Assembly (NCBI RefSeq): GCF_900108365.1
Contig: NZ_FNWQ01000002.1
Coordinates: 558,001-622,000, forward strand
Source: Chryseobacterium culicis
GTDB lineage: Bacteria > Bacteroidota > Bacteroidia > Flavobacteriales > Weeksellaceae
Direction: 5' to 3'
DNA length: 64,000 bases
A program made the translations under genes and the position numbers. Position 1 is the stretch's first letter; each line of letters begins with the position of its first letter. The notes under the pieces are model-generated. The model was not told where the DNA came from, did no database searches, and worked only from the letters and a program-made list of their open reading frames with translations. Shown piece after piece: positions 16,793-24,771 of the stretch.

Positions 16793-17329
16793 ATGAGTGA
16801 ATTAGATAAAAAAAAGTTTCCGATAGGCCCGTTTGAAACTCCGGAAAACATTTGTGATACCACGTTGGATAGCTATATCAAAGTAATCAGAGATTTTCCC
16901 GGCAGACTAAAAAATCTCATTGAACATTTTACGGACGATCAGCTGGATACGCCTTACAGAGAAGGGGGATGGACGGTGAGACAGCTTGTAAACCACCTTT
17001 CTGACAGTCACATGAACAGTTTTATCCAATTCAAGCTTGCTCTTACAGAAGATAATCCTACTATAAAGCCTTACGATGAAGCCAGGTGGGCTGAGCTTCA
17101 GGACAGTTTTCATATGCCGGTAAAACCCGCAATGAGAATTCTGAAAGGTACACACCAAAGATGGGTAGTACTTCTTAAAAGCCTTACCAATAAGCAGTTT
17201 GAAAGAACGTTCCATCATCCTGAACACAATAAGAACTATAATTTAAGAGAAAGTCTTGCCTTATACGTTTGGCATTGTAATCATCATTTTGCTCATATTG
17301 AAAATCTGAAGATTGTAAAAGGTTGGTAA
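16793..17329 (+). CDS. YfiT-type bacillithiol transferase (DinB superfamily)
   Basis: 178 residues, all helical. The N-terminus KFPIGPFETPE and the C-terminal WHCNHHFAHIENL are typical of YfiT/BstA proteins, in which three histidines bind a metal at the base of a four-helix bundle. Family members transfer bacillithiol (or another low-molecular-weight thiol) to electrophiles. First gene of a four-gene unit that also holds YtxJ, which supports a bacillithiol role. Confidence 0.88.
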   Translation: MSELDKKKFPIGPFETPENICDTTLDSYIKVIRDFPGRLKNLIEHFTDDQLDTPYREGGWTVRQLVNHLSDSHMNSFIQFKLALTEDNPTIKPYDEARWAELQDSFHMPVKPAMRILKGTHQRWVVLLKSLTNKQFERTFHHPEHNKNYNLRESLALYVWHCNHHFAHIENLKIVKGW

Positions 17330-17784
17330 GGAAAAGTCTTCATAATCCTATATATTACCAGGAAATTATTGAAAGGATTTCCCTTTTATCTGAAAATTCA
17401 GTGGCAAAATGGGGGAAAATGAACGTATGTCAAATGCTAAAGCATTGTGACCTAGTTCTTCAGGTGGCTTTGGGAAAGCTTGAGCTTCCCGCTATTAATG
17501 TCATGTTTGAGGCTATTGGAATTTTAACTAAAATAGAAATGTATATTTTCAATAATGGAATTCCCAGAAATATGCCTACTTTTCAAAAACTAATCATTAA
17601 TTTTGAGTGTGATTTTGATGTTTCAAAAACCAATCTGCTGAAAACGCTGGAGGAATTCCGGGAAGCTTGTGAAAACAATAAATTTCCGGACCGTCACAGG
17701 TTATTCGGTAAAATGACTGAAAAAGACTGGACATTTTTAGAATATAAACATCTTGATCATCATCTAAAACAATTTAATGTATGA
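17323..17784 (+). CDS. DUF1569 protein (DinB-like)
   Basis: 153 residues if the TTG at 17323 is the start; it overlaps the end of the previous gene by 7 nt. The N-terminal helix (PIYYQEIIERISLLSENS) belongs to the family, so the internal ATG at 17419 is too late. KWGKMNVCQMLKHC and the late histidines (HLDHHLKQF) match DUF1569, a DinB-fold family of unknown substrate. Translational coupling to the neighbours suggests a shared thiol-stress role. Confidence 0.75.
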   Translation: MVRKSLHNPIYYQEIIERISLLSENSVAKWGKMNVCQMLKHCDLVLQVALGKLELPAINVMFEAIGILTKIEMYIFNNGIPRNMPTFQKLIINFECDFDVSKTNLLKTLEEFREACENNKFPDRHRLFGKMTEKDWTFLEYKHLDHHLKQFNV

Positions 17785-18161
17785 GTTTTTTTGATAAAAT
17801 ATTCGGTGGAAAAAACGAAACCCCGGAACAGAAAACGTTCTGGAAAAAGATAGAATCTGAAGAAGATCTTGCCCAGGCAATAGAGGATTCTTTTCAGAAT
17901 AAAATAGCAATATTCAAGCATTCAACAAGCTGTTTTATCAGCAGAACAGTCCTGAAGAACTTTGAAAAAGAAGTTGAAAATTCTGATCAGGAAGTGCATG
18001 TGTACTATCTTGATCTATTAGCCCACAGGCCTGTTTCTAATAAAATAGCGGCAGATTTTGAGATCAGGCACGAAAGTCCGCAGCTTATTGTAATAGAAAA
18101 CGGAAAGCCTGTCAACAATGCTTCGCATCAGGATATTTCTTTAAGCCAGATTGTATCATGA
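17781..18161 (+). CDS. ytxJ: YtxJ-like bacillithiol-system redox protein
   Basis: 126 residues, thioredoxin-fold. KHSTSCFISRT carries the single cysteine (C51) at the position of the YtxJ active site; family members are proposed monothiol bacilliredoxins. The start overlaps the previous stop (ATGA at 17781). Together with the YfiT-type gene it indicates that this organism uses bacillithiol or a similar thiol. Confidence 0.85.
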   Translation: MSFFDKIFGGKNETPEQKTFWKKIESEEDLAQAIEDSFQNKIAIFKHSTSCFISRTVLKNFEKEVENSDQEVHVYYLDLLAHRPVSNKIAADFEIRHESPQLIVIENGKPVNNASHQDISLSQIVS

Positions 18162-18754
18162 AGAATATAAATAATTATTTAGCCAAGGTCTTGAATGTTC
18201 CGCTTCAAAATGTGAACACCTGCAGTCTCCATTATGAAGTAAAGAAAATTCCTAAAAACCAGTTTCTCCTTCAATATGGGGAAATATGCCGGCATATTTT
18301 CTTCGTAGAGAAAGGACTGATAAAGATGTATTCTATTGATAAAAACGGGAAAGAGCATATTATACAGTTCGCGCCTGAAAGCTGGCTGATTTCCGACCGA
18401 AGCAGTCTTTATTTTAATGAAAAATCCATTTATTATATAGAAGCAGTGGAAGATTCAGAAGTTCTGTTTCTGCATCCGGATTTCTTTAATAAGCTGGTAG
18501 AGCAGTTCCCGAACAGTATTGAAAGAAGTGATTTTCTCCTTCAGAAACATATCAGAAGCCTTCAGAACAGAATCAATTCTTTACTGGGAGAAACCGCAGA
18601 AGAGAGGTACATGAAATTCATTAAAATGTATCCGGATCTGCTTCTAAGGGTTCCCCAGTGGATGATCGCTTCCTATCTGGGAATTACGCCTGAAAGCTTA
18701 AGCCGCGTAAGAAAAGAGCTGGCGAGAAAAAATTTCGTTCCGGACAATAAATAA
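18158..18754 (+). CDS. Crp/Fnr family transcriptional regulator
   Basis: 198 residues. A cNMP-binding-type beta-roll (about 25-125, GEICRHIFFVEKGLIKMYS) precedes a C-terminal winged helix with recognition helix ITPESLSRVRKE. Glu, Ser and Arg match the FNR DNA-contact positions. It lacks the Fe-S cysteines of true FNR. Overlaps ytxJ by 4 nt (ATGA), so it is expressed with the thiol genes and may regulate them. Confidence 0.87.
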   Translation: MKNINNYLAKVLNVPLQNVNTCSLHYEVKKIPKNQFLLQYGEICRHIFFVEKGLIKMYSIDKNGKEHIIQFAPESWLISDRSSLYFNEKSIYYIEAVEDSEVLFLHPDFFNKLVEQFPNSIERSDFLLQKHIRSLQNRINSLLGETAEERYMKFIKMYPDLLLRVPQWMIASYLGITPESLSRVRKELARKNFVPDNK

Positions 18755-18755
18755 A

Positions 18756-18840
18756 AGGCTGGAAGAGGGAAGTGTGAGGTCTTATGAACAGATTGACAAA
18801 GATTAGTCTGAAGACTATAATAACTTCCATCTTCCAGCCT
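18756..18840. repeat. long-loop inverted repeat (18-bp arms)
   Basis: AGGCTGGAAGAGGGAAGT (18756-18773) is complementary, with one mismatch, to ACTTCCATCTTCCAGCCT (18823-18840), separated by 49 nt. It lies between convergent genes and could terminate both, but its length suggests a small palindromic repeat family. Confidence 0.6.
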
Positions 18841-18849
18841 CCTTCTTCT

Positions 18850-20271
18850 TTACATTAAATAAATCTTTTTGGCAAGCTGCCCAATCTGTCTCAGCTTTGC
18901 CTGAGTATTTTCGTTCCACGGAAGTCCTATACAAAGTCTCATGCAGTTTTCAAACTGCTCCTGAAAAGTAAACATTCTTCCGGGAGCAATGCTTATATTT
19001 TGTTTGATGGCAAGATCATATAATTCTGTAGTTCTTATTTTTCTGTCAAATTCTACCCATAAGGAAAGACCTCCCTGCGGCCTGCTGGTTTTTGTTCCTT
19101 CAGGAAAAGATTCTGCGATGGTCTGAACATAATTCTGATAATTGAACTGTAAAGTTCTGCGGAGCTGCTGAAGATGTTTTTCGTATTTCCCTGACTTCAG
19201 AAAGTTGGCAACAGCTTCGTTAACAATCGAAATGGAGGAAGTGGAATGCAGAAGTTTTAGCTTGAGGATTTTTTCTTTATATTTTCCAGGTGCAATCCAG
19301 CCTACACGATACCCGGGAGCCAGTGTTTTTGAAATAGAGCTGCAATAGAGAACGCTTCCGTCTTTATCGAAAGATTTACAGCATTTTGGACGGCTAGAGC
19401 CAAAATAAAGATCTCCGTAGACGTCATCTTCGATAAGCGGAATATTATTCTCAGAAAGTATTTTTACAATTTCTTTTTTATTTTCATCAGGCATACAGCT
19501 TCCTAAAGGCGAATTGAAGTTGGGAATGAGCAGACAGATATTGATTTTCGGAATAACTTTTTTTAGCGCTTCAATTTCAATTCCTGTCGTAGGGTGGGTA
19601 GGAAGTTCCAGTACTTTTAAGCCTAATCCGTTCGCAAGCTGCAGAATGCCCGGGTAGCAGGGACTTTCAATCGCTATGGTATCTCCCGGCTTTCCTAAGG
19701 CCATTAAACAGAAAGAAAGTGCATTCATGCCGCCGTTGGTAGTTATCAGATCATTTTCACTCAGGTTGCCTCCCCATTGCAGAGAACGTATGGCAATCAT
19801 TCTTCTGAGCTTGAGATTCCCCTGAAGTTCCTCATATTCTGTCCCTCCTTCTTTTAATTCCCTTATAGCATTTACAATTTCTTTTTTCAGTTTAGCCTGC
19901 GGTAAGAGATCTCCCGACGGAATACCTATTGAGAAAAAGGTGAGATCCTTTTTACCCATATTTTCATATACTTTACTGATAAGCTCATCCGGTTCATCAT
20001 TATTGGCAATAAGTGACGGACGGCTTACTTCAGGCAGGGGAAGCTTTGCAGACAGCAGCTGGCTCACAAAATAACCGGACTGCGGTTTAGACTCTATTAA
20101 AGACTGGGATTCCAGTTCAAGAAAAACCCGTTTGGCTGTATTCATGCTCACCTGATGTTCATGGCAGAGCATTCGAACTGAAGGAAGCCTGTCTCCAGCC
20201 TTCAGAATGCCATTTCTGATCTGTCCTGCGATTCCGTCTGCAATTTCTGTATATAAAAATTCTTTGCTCAT
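18850..20271 (-). CDS. MocR-type regulator (GntR HTH plus aminotransferase-like domain)
   Basis: 473 residues. Residues 1-70 form a GntR winged helix (LYTEIADGIAGQIRNGILKAGDRLPSVR). The rest is a type I PLP-dependent aminotransferase fold with the PLP lysine in SSISKTLAPGYRVGW and NxNSPLGS, EDDVYGDL motifs. Family members sense PLP or amino compounds and bind paired repeats. It is divergent from an EamA exporter gene that it probably controls, and two direct repeats lie between them. Confidence 0.92.
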   Translation of the reverse strand: MSKEFLYTEIADGIAGQIRNGILKAGDRLPSVRMLCHEHQVSMNTAKRVFLELESQSLIESKPQSGYFVSQLLSAKLPLPEVSRPSLIANNDEPDELISKVYENMGKKDLTFFSIGIPSGDLLPQAKLKKEIVNAIRELKEGGTEYEELQGNLKLRRMIAIRSLQWGGNLSENDLITTNGGMNALSFCLMALGKPGDTIAIESPCYPGILQLANGLGLKVLELPTHPTTGIEIEALKKVIPKINICLLIPNFNSPLGSCMPDENKKEIVKILSENNIPLIEDDVYGDLYFGSSRPKCCKSFDKDGSVLYCSSISKTLAPGYRVGWIAPGKYKEKILKLKLLHSTSSISIVNEAVANFLKSGKYEKHLQQLRRTLQFNYQNYVQTIAESFPEGTKTSRPQGGLSLWVEFDRKIRTTELYDLAIKQNISIAPGRMFTFQEQFENCMRLCIGLPWNENTQAKLRQIGQLAKKIYLM

Positions 20272-20279
20272 ATCTTTAA

Positions 20280-20320
20280 ACTGTGCTCATGCAAATATAC
20301 AAAACTGATACTGTGTTTAT
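20280..20320. promoter_or_regulatory. direct-repeat operator for the MocR regulator
   Basis: ACTGTGCTCAT (20280-20290) and ACTGTGTTTAT (20310-20320) form a direct repeat with a 30-bp period, about three helical turns. They straddle the minus-strand -7 element CAAATATA (20292-20299, read TATATTTG) and cover the -33 area of the plus-strand promoter. This fits the tandem-repeat binding known for GabR/MocR proteins. Confidence 0.55.
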
Positions 20321-20334
20321 CTAAATATCCTTTC

Positions 20335-20342
20335 TAATTTTG
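20335..20342 (+). promoter_or_regulatory. -7 element for the EamA exporter gene
   Basis: TAATTTTG fits TAnnTTTG, 26 nt before the ATG at 20369. Confidence 0.55.
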
Positions 20343-20368
20343 AACCATTAATTAAAAAGCTTGAATAA

Positions 20369-21253
20369 ATGATGACAAAAGAAATAACAAAAGATGAAAA
20401 TATAAGCGGATGGATCAATGGTTTTATTGGCGTAGTTCTGTTCAGTGGCGGATTGCCGGCAACAAAATTAGCCGTAATGGAAATGAGCCCCACTTTTGTA
20501 ACAATAGTTCGTGCAGCGGTTGCAGGACTATTGGCCCTGATCGTATTGTGGCTGGGTAAAGAAAAACGTCCTGTAAAAAAAGATCTGATACCATTACTAT
20601 TGGTTTCTCTCGGCTGTGTGGTTGGTTTTCCGCTTCTTTCTGCATTAGCGCTGCAATATCTTACTTCGGCTCATTCTATTGTATTTCTGGGAATGCTTCC
20701 TTTGGCTACAGCTATTTTTGGTGTTTTCCGTGGAGGAGAGAGACCCCATCCTGTATTTTGGATTTTTTCTATAGTGGGAAGTCTGCTTGTAATCGGTTAT
20801 GCTGTTTCACAGGGAATATCAGCATCTCCTATTGGCGATATCCTGATGCTTCTTGCTGTTATTTTGTGTGGGATGGGGTATGCAGAAGGGGCAAAGCTGT
20901 CAAAAACATTAGGAGGCTGGCAGGTGATTTCGTGGGCTCTGGTGCTGGCATTACCGATTATGATTCCTTTATTTTTTATCTACTTTCCTGAAAATATTGA
21001 AAATGTTAGCTTTCAGGGATGGTTTGGGCTGGCATATATTTCTCTTTTCAGCATGTTTATTGGCTTTATATTTTGGTATAAGGGACTAGCGCAGGGAGGT
21101 ATTGCTACCGTAGGACAGCTGCAGCTGCTTCAGCCATTTTTTGGTCTCGCATTGGCGGCCTGGCTTCTTCATGAGCAGGTAAGCGTTGGAATGGTGGGGG
21201 TAACGGTAGGGGTCATTTTGTGCGTGGCAGGAACGAAGAGATTTGCGAAATAA
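20369..21253 (+). CDS. EamA/DMT family transporter
   Basis: 294 residues with ten hydrophobic segments in two repeated halves of five, the drug/metabolite transporter fold. An N-terminal stretch GVVLFSGGLPATKLAVMEMSPTFVTIVRAAVAGLLAL is typical of EamA repeat 1. Probably exports an amino acid or metabolite sensed by the divergent MocR regulator; the substrate cannot be read from the sequence. Confidence 0.9.
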   Translation: MMTKEITKDENISGWINGFIGVVLFSGGLPATKLAVMEMSPTFVTIVRAAVAGLLALIVLWLGKEKRPVKKDLIPLLLVSLGCVVGFPLLSALALQYLTSAHSIVFLGMLPLATAIFGVFRGGERPHPVFWIFSIVGSLLVIGYAVSQGISASPIGDILMLLAVILCGMGYAEGAKLSKTLGGWQVISWALVLALPIMIPLFFIYFPENIENVSFQGWFGLAYISLFSMFIGFIFWYKGLAQGGIATVGQLQLLQPFFGLALAAWLLHEQVSVGMVGVTVGVILCVAGTKRFAK

Positions 21254-21269
21254 TTAAAAATAAATCGTT

Positions 21270-21283
21270 ATGATTTAAGTCAT
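21270..21283 (+). promoter_or_regulatory. Crp/Fnr-type box upstream of the lipoprotein gene
   Basis: ATGATTTAAGTCAT, a TGA-N6-TCA site. Its centre is 37.5 bp before the last G of the -7 element at 21307-21314, placing it near -43 from the expected start, as in class II activation. Confidence 0.6.
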
Positions 21284-21306
21284 AAGAAAAGGGTCGCATA
21301 ATAGTC

Positions 21307-21314
21307 TACTTTTG
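21307..21314 (+). promoter_or_regulatory. -7 element of the lipoprotein gene
   Basis: TACTTTTG fits TAnnTTTG. Start expected near 21320. Confidence 0.6.
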
Positions 21315-21340
21315 AAACATCACCACAAAAATTTATGATT

Positions 21341-21574
21341 ATGAAATTCATCATCCCAACTTTGCTAATAGGAATTATTGTTCTGAGTTGCAAAAAAGAA
21401 CCCAAAACAGAAGAGCCTTTAGCTACGGACAGCATTACAGCTGATACTATGGCAGCAGATACCGTTTCCTCTGTTACGCCGCTTCCTTCCGATACATTAC
21501 GTACAGATACAGTTTCCTCGAAAAACAATATGGATACTGTAAATAGCCCTAAAAATAAAACAATACAAAAATAG
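21341..21574 (+). CDS. small lipoprotein
   Basis: 77 residues from ATG 21341 (an ATG two codons earlier is possible). A lipoprotein signal peptide ends LIGIIVLSC with the lipidated cysteine at 17. The rest is Thr/Asp/Ser-rich without predicted fold. No family is recognised. It is preceded by the same type of box as the stress run, so it may belong to the same stress response, perhaps as an envelope component. Confidence 0.75.
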   Translation: MKFIIPTLLIGIIVLSCKKEPKTEEPLATDSITADTMAADTVSSVTPLPSDTLRTDTVSSKNNMDTVNSPKNKTIQK

Positions 21575-21894
21575 CAGTCTTTTCTGTTATTTTTATGGAA
21601 AACCCGTTTTCGACAAGTAAAACGGGTTTTATTTTCTTATTTGCATGCAAATTATTATGACTGTGACCTTACAAATGTGGTATTAAAAAATCAATTTATT
21701 GATGATTATACTGCTAAAATATCATTAATAAATAAGTATATACTTAAATATATCAATCATTTTAACTTATTTTAACTTTTAATATAATGAGTAAGGTGTG
21801 GTTTTTGCATGCATATAACAAGTCAGTTCCCAATAATATTTTTACTAAGACTAAGAAGAAAAGAAGAAGAAAACAACACCAAAAACAAAGTATT
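21575..21894. other. 320-bp intergenic region before the Crp/Fnr pair
   Basis: It holds the terminator of the lipoprotein gene (21599-21634) and a perfect palindrome TAAGTATATACTTA (21733-21746) that could be an operator for the regulator gene. The open frame upstream of 21895 is basic, low-complexity and absent from the two paralogues. Confidence 0.5.
21599..21634 (+). terminator. terminator of the lipoprotein gene
   Basis: AAAACCCGTTTT (21599-21610) pairs with AAAACGGGTTTT (21619-21630), followed by ATTTTC. Confidence 0.85.
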
Positions 21895-22491
21895 ATGGTT
21901 ATCGACGAAAACATTTTGATTTCAGCGGGAGCAGAAACGAGACATTATACCCCATCAGAAACAATATTTTCTGAGGGAGACATTCCGAATTATTATTACC
22001 AGATTATTACAGGACAGGTGAAACTCAATAATTATAATGAGGAAGGAAAAGAATTCATTCAAAACATTTTATCCGATGGTGAAAGCTGCGGAGAATCTAT
22101 TCTTTTCATAGATAAGCCCTATCCTATGAATGCTGAAGCGATTACAGCGTGCAGCATTCTAAGACTTCATAAATCCATTTTTTTCAATATGCTGAACCAA
22201 TCTCCGGAATTATATGTCGAGGTCAACAGCTTTCTTTCGGAACGCCTTTACTATAAGTTCATTATGATGCAGAACCTTTCATCTCAAAATCCTTCCATAC
22301 GGCTTAAAGGTTTAATGGATTATCTAAAAAGTTTTCAAAAGGACCTGAGTCCTTACTCTTTTCTGATTCCATTGACGAGGCAGCAGATGGCCAGCCTTAC
22401 CGGTCTCTGTGTAGAGACTGCGATAAGGACCATCAAACATATGGAAAGAAATAAAATAGTAAGAATTGAAAATCGTAAAATTTTATATTAA
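21895..22491 (+). CDS. Crp/Fnr family regulator, stress-locus copy A
   Basis: 198 residues from ATG 21895. The frame is open 36 codons further up, but alignment with the copies at 22545 and 59448 (xIDExLLxSxGAE) favours 21895. A beta-roll sensor domain (about 15-120: YYYQIITGQVKLNNYNEEGKEF) precedes a winged helix with recognition helix LCVETAIRTIKHME. It keeps the Glu and Arg of FNR but has Ile where FNR has Ser. Followed 53 nt later by copy B, then by the stress run. Confidence 0.88.
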   Translation: MVIDENILISAGAETRHYTPSETIFSEGDIPNYYYQIITGQVKLNNYNEEGKEFIQNILSDGESCGESILFIDKPYPMNAEAITACSILRLHKSIFFNMLNQSPELYVEVNSFLSERLYYKFIMMQNLSSQNPSIRLKGLMDYLKSFQKDLSPYSFLIPLTRQQMASLTGLCVETAIRTIKHMERNKIVRIENRKILY

Positions 22492-22544
22492 ATTTCATTT
22501 TAGGTATATTATTTGCGATTTTTGTTTAAAATCTATTGAAAGTT

Positions 22545-23159
22545 ATGAAAACAATAAGCTGCATGAATATTGACGAAAGTCTTCTGTATTCTTTTGGCGC
22601 AGAAGAAAGAGAATACAAAAAACGCGAATCAGTTTTCAAAGAAGAAGATCACGCACTCTATTATTTTCAGATTACAGAAGGAAAAGTAAAACTTAATAAT
22701 TATAATGAAAACGGAAAAGAATTCATTCATAATATTCTGGGTAAAAAGCAGAGCTTCGGTGAAGCAATGCTTTTCCTCAATCAGCGTTATCCGATCAACG
22801 CTGTATGTCTTGAAAAGTCTAAAATTATAAGACTTCCCAAGAATAATTTCTTTGAAATGATCACTCAGTATCCGCATCTTTCTCTGGAAATGAATGCCTG
22901 TCTCTCACAGGAAATTTTTTATAAATTAAAAATGATGCAGAGTCTGGCTTCTCAAAATCCGATGCAGAGGCTGCAGGGTTTATTAGATTATCTTAAAAGC
23001 TATCATGACGAAGACTGCCATCAGTGTTTTCATATTGCATTTACAAGGCAGCAGATCGCCAATCTTACAGGCCTGCGTGTAGAAACGGTTATCCGGGCAT
23101 TAAAGAAAATGGAGAAAGAAGGTATGCTTACTTTAAAAGATCGTAAAATTTTATACTAA
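22545..23159 (+). CDS. Crp/Fnr family regulator, stress-locus copy B
   Basis: 204 residues from ATG 22545 (a later ATG at 22563 also fits). Same architecture as copy A: sensor domain YYFQITEGKVKLNNYNENGKEFIH, recognition helix LRVETVIRALKKMEKEG, C-terminus DRKILY. The tandem arrangement with copy A suggests duplication. The binding box and promoter of the stress run start right after its stop codon. Confidence 0.88.
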   Translation: MKTISCMNIDESLLYSFGAEEREYKKRESVFKEEDHALYYFQITEGKVKLNNYNENGKEFIHNILGKKQSFGEAMLFLNQRYPINAVCLEKSKIIRLPKNNFFEMITQYPHLSLEMNACLSQEIFYKLKMMQSLASQNPMQRLQGLLDYLKSYHDEDCHQCFHIAFTRQQIANLTGLRVETVIRALKKMEKEGMLTLKDRKILY

Positions 23160-23170
23160 TATGCATTAAC

Positions 23171-23184
23171 ATGATTGAGGTCAT
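23171..23184 (+). promoter_or_regulatory. Crp/Fnr-type box of the stress run
   Basis: ATGATTGAGGTCAT, a TGA-N6-TCA site whose centre lies 36.5 bp before the last G of the -7 element at 23207-23214. Same geometry as at 21270 and 56586. Confidence 0.65.
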
Positions 23185-23206
23185 AAAAAAGTGATTTATT
23201 ATGATG

Positions 23207-23214
23207 TAAATTTG
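23207..23214 (+). promoter_or_regulatory. -7 element of the stress run
   Basis: TAAATTTG fits TAnnTTTG. Start expected near 23220, giving an unusually long leader of about 160 nt that includes a small hairpin (AAAAGCA / TGCTTTT, 23262-23278). Confidence 0.6.
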
Positions 23215-23380
23215 AGATAATTCTTCTGTACACCTCTTAAGACCTTAGTAAAAGGCACGCAAAAAGCATTTTGCTTTTATTTATTAATCATTTTAAAATT
23301 ACCGACACACAATTGCTGCCGTCTAATACTAGTCACGGACAGCGATACCTATCACTAAATATTAATATAAAAAACGAGTT

Positions 23381-24058
23381 ATGAACAATAGAAACTCACG
23401 AAGGCGCAGCTCAGATGGACAGTCATATTCTCCGGAAAACCTTGAAGCGATTTATCAATTAGGATATGATCATGGTTTCAGTGATGCCGCGGAAGACGAA
23501 GTCTATGACGATGATTTTTCAGAATATGAAAATTATTTTGATAAAGAAAACAATGATGATGAAGGTTACAGCCAGAGAGGGCGTAACAGCAGAGATTCCA
23601 GAGGGAGTAACGGAAACAGTCAGAGAGACGGGCAGGGAAGATTTACTTCAGGGAGAGGAGGCTCACGTGGAGGAAATTCCGGCGGTAGTTCTCGCGGGCG
23701 TTCAAATTCCAGATCTTCGTCCGCAGACGGTACCTCAGGAAGAGGCTTTGCATCTATGAGTAAGGCCGAAAGAACACGAATCGCCAGAATGGGAGGTCAG
23801 GTTTCTCATAGCGGTGGAGAATCTTCGGATTCAGGTTCTAACTCAGGAAGAGGAGGTTCTTATTCAGGATCAGGAAATAACAGTAACAGTAGTAGTTCGG
23901 GCCGTAGTTCCAATTCAGGTTCAGGCACTTCAAGCAGAGGTTTTGCAGCAATGAGCAAGGCAGACCGTACAAGAATTGCCAGAATGGGGGGACAGGCATC
24001 CCACGGAGGCGGAAGATCTTCAGGTCGTTCCGGATTCGGGGGCAGACGTAATTCATAA
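23381..24058 (+). CDS. KGG-repeat general stress protein
   Basis: 225 residues. An acidic N-terminus (about 1-65) is followed by Gly/Ser/Arg/Asn-rich disordered sequence with two KGG-type (YciG/ConB) motifs: RGFASMSKAERTRIARMGG and RGFAAMSKADRTRIARMGG. Such motifs occur in stress- and stationary-phase-induced proteins of many bacteria, with unclear biochemistry (desiccation or DNA/membrane protection proposed). First gene after the Crp-type box; a terminator directly follows it. Confidence 0.85.
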   Translation: MNNRNSRRRSSDGQSYSPENLEAIYQLGYDHGFSDAAEDEVYDDDFSEYENYFDKENNDDEGYSQRGRNSRDSRGSNGNSQRDGQGRFTSGRGGSRGGNSGGSSRGRSNSRSSSADGTSGRGFASMSKAERTRIARMGGQVSHSGGESSDSGSNSGRGGSYSGSGNNSNSSSSGRSSNSGSGTSSRGFAAMSKADRTRIARMGGQASHGGGRSSGRSGFGGRRNS

Positions 24059-24069
24059 TTCTTTTTCCC

Positions 24070-24110
24070 GGATTGCCTCTTTAGTCACATATAAAGAGGT
24101 AATCCTTTTT
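24070..24110 (+). terminator. terminator inside the stress run (after the KGG gene)
   Basis: 13-bp stem GGATTGCCTCTTT / AAAGAGGTAATCC with one G-U pair (24070-24082, 24093-24105), then TTTTT. Only 22 nt separate it from the next ATG, too little for a separate promoter, so downstream genes must be reached by read-through. Confidence 0.8.
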
Positions 24111-24132
24111 AAACCAAAACACCATTCACATC

Positions 24133-24720
24133 ATGCCAAATAAAATTTTAGAAACAGACCGTGCAGTTTCTGCCACCAAAAAAGGTGCGGCAGACAAGTC
24201 AACCATTGATAAAGATGAAATGAAAAACTCGCCGCTTCACAAGTTCTTTGTAAGTGCCCTTAAGGATATTTACTATGCAGAAAATGCCATTCTGGAAGCA
24301 TTGGAGAAAATGCAGGAAGCCGCTACAGCTGAAGAACTGAAAGATGCTTTTGAAGATCATCATCTTCAGACTCAGAAACATGTTAAGCGTCTGGAGAAAG
24401 TATTCCAGCTTATTGACGAAAAGCCGGAACAAAAAGAATGCAAGGCTATAAAAGGAATCATAGAAGAGGGTGAGGAAGTTATCAAATCCACCGAAGACGG
24501 TTCCGCAACCAGAGATGCCGCACTTATTATTGCTGCCCAAAAAGTAGAGCACTACGAGATGGCCACCTATGGAGGCCTTACCCAGCTTGCTATTACCATG
24601 GGGCATGATAAGGCAGCAGACCTTCTGGAAAGAACACTTCAGGAGGAAGAAGATACCGATTCTCATCTTACAGATATTGCCGAAACATCCATCAACTTTG
24701 ATGCAGAACAGGAAGACTAA
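24133..24720 (+). CDS. YciF/YciE-type ferritin-like protein (DUF892)
   Basis: 195 residues. A 35-residue polar extension precedes a four-helix ferritin-like domain: FFVSALKDIYYAENAILEA, EDHHLQTQKHVKRLE, QKVEHYEMATYGGL and LERTLQEEEDTDSHL. The Glu/His residues are the di-metal ligands of DUF892. In enterobacteria yciF sits with KGG-type yciG and katN in an RpoS operon, the same neighbourhood as here. Confidence 0.9.
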   Translation: MPNKILETDRAVSATKKGAADKSTIDKDEMKNSPLHKFFVSALKDIYYAENAILEALEKMQEAATAEELKDAFEDHHLQTQKHVKRLEKVFQLIDEKPEQKECKAIKGIIEEGEEVIKSTEDGSATRDAALIIAAQKVEHYEMATYGGLTQLAITMGHDKAADLLERTLQEEEDTDSHLTDIAETSINFDAEQED

Positions 24721-24730
24721 AGTACATCAT

Positions 24731-24767
24731 AAGCCCTATAGATGATTGTTCTGCAGGGCTTATTTTA
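24731..24767 (+). terminator. weak terminator inside the stress run
   Basis: AAGCCCT (24731-24737) pairs with AGGGCTT (24755-24761), followed by ATTTT. Probably partial attenuation between yciF-like and downstream genes. Confidence 0.5.
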
Positions 24768-24771
24768 AATT

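Noticed and set aside
24199..24666. 155-codon minus-strand frame opposite the YciF-like gene
   Set aside because: Rich in Phe/Leu/Cys, as expected from the reverse of a helical acidic protein; no start context.
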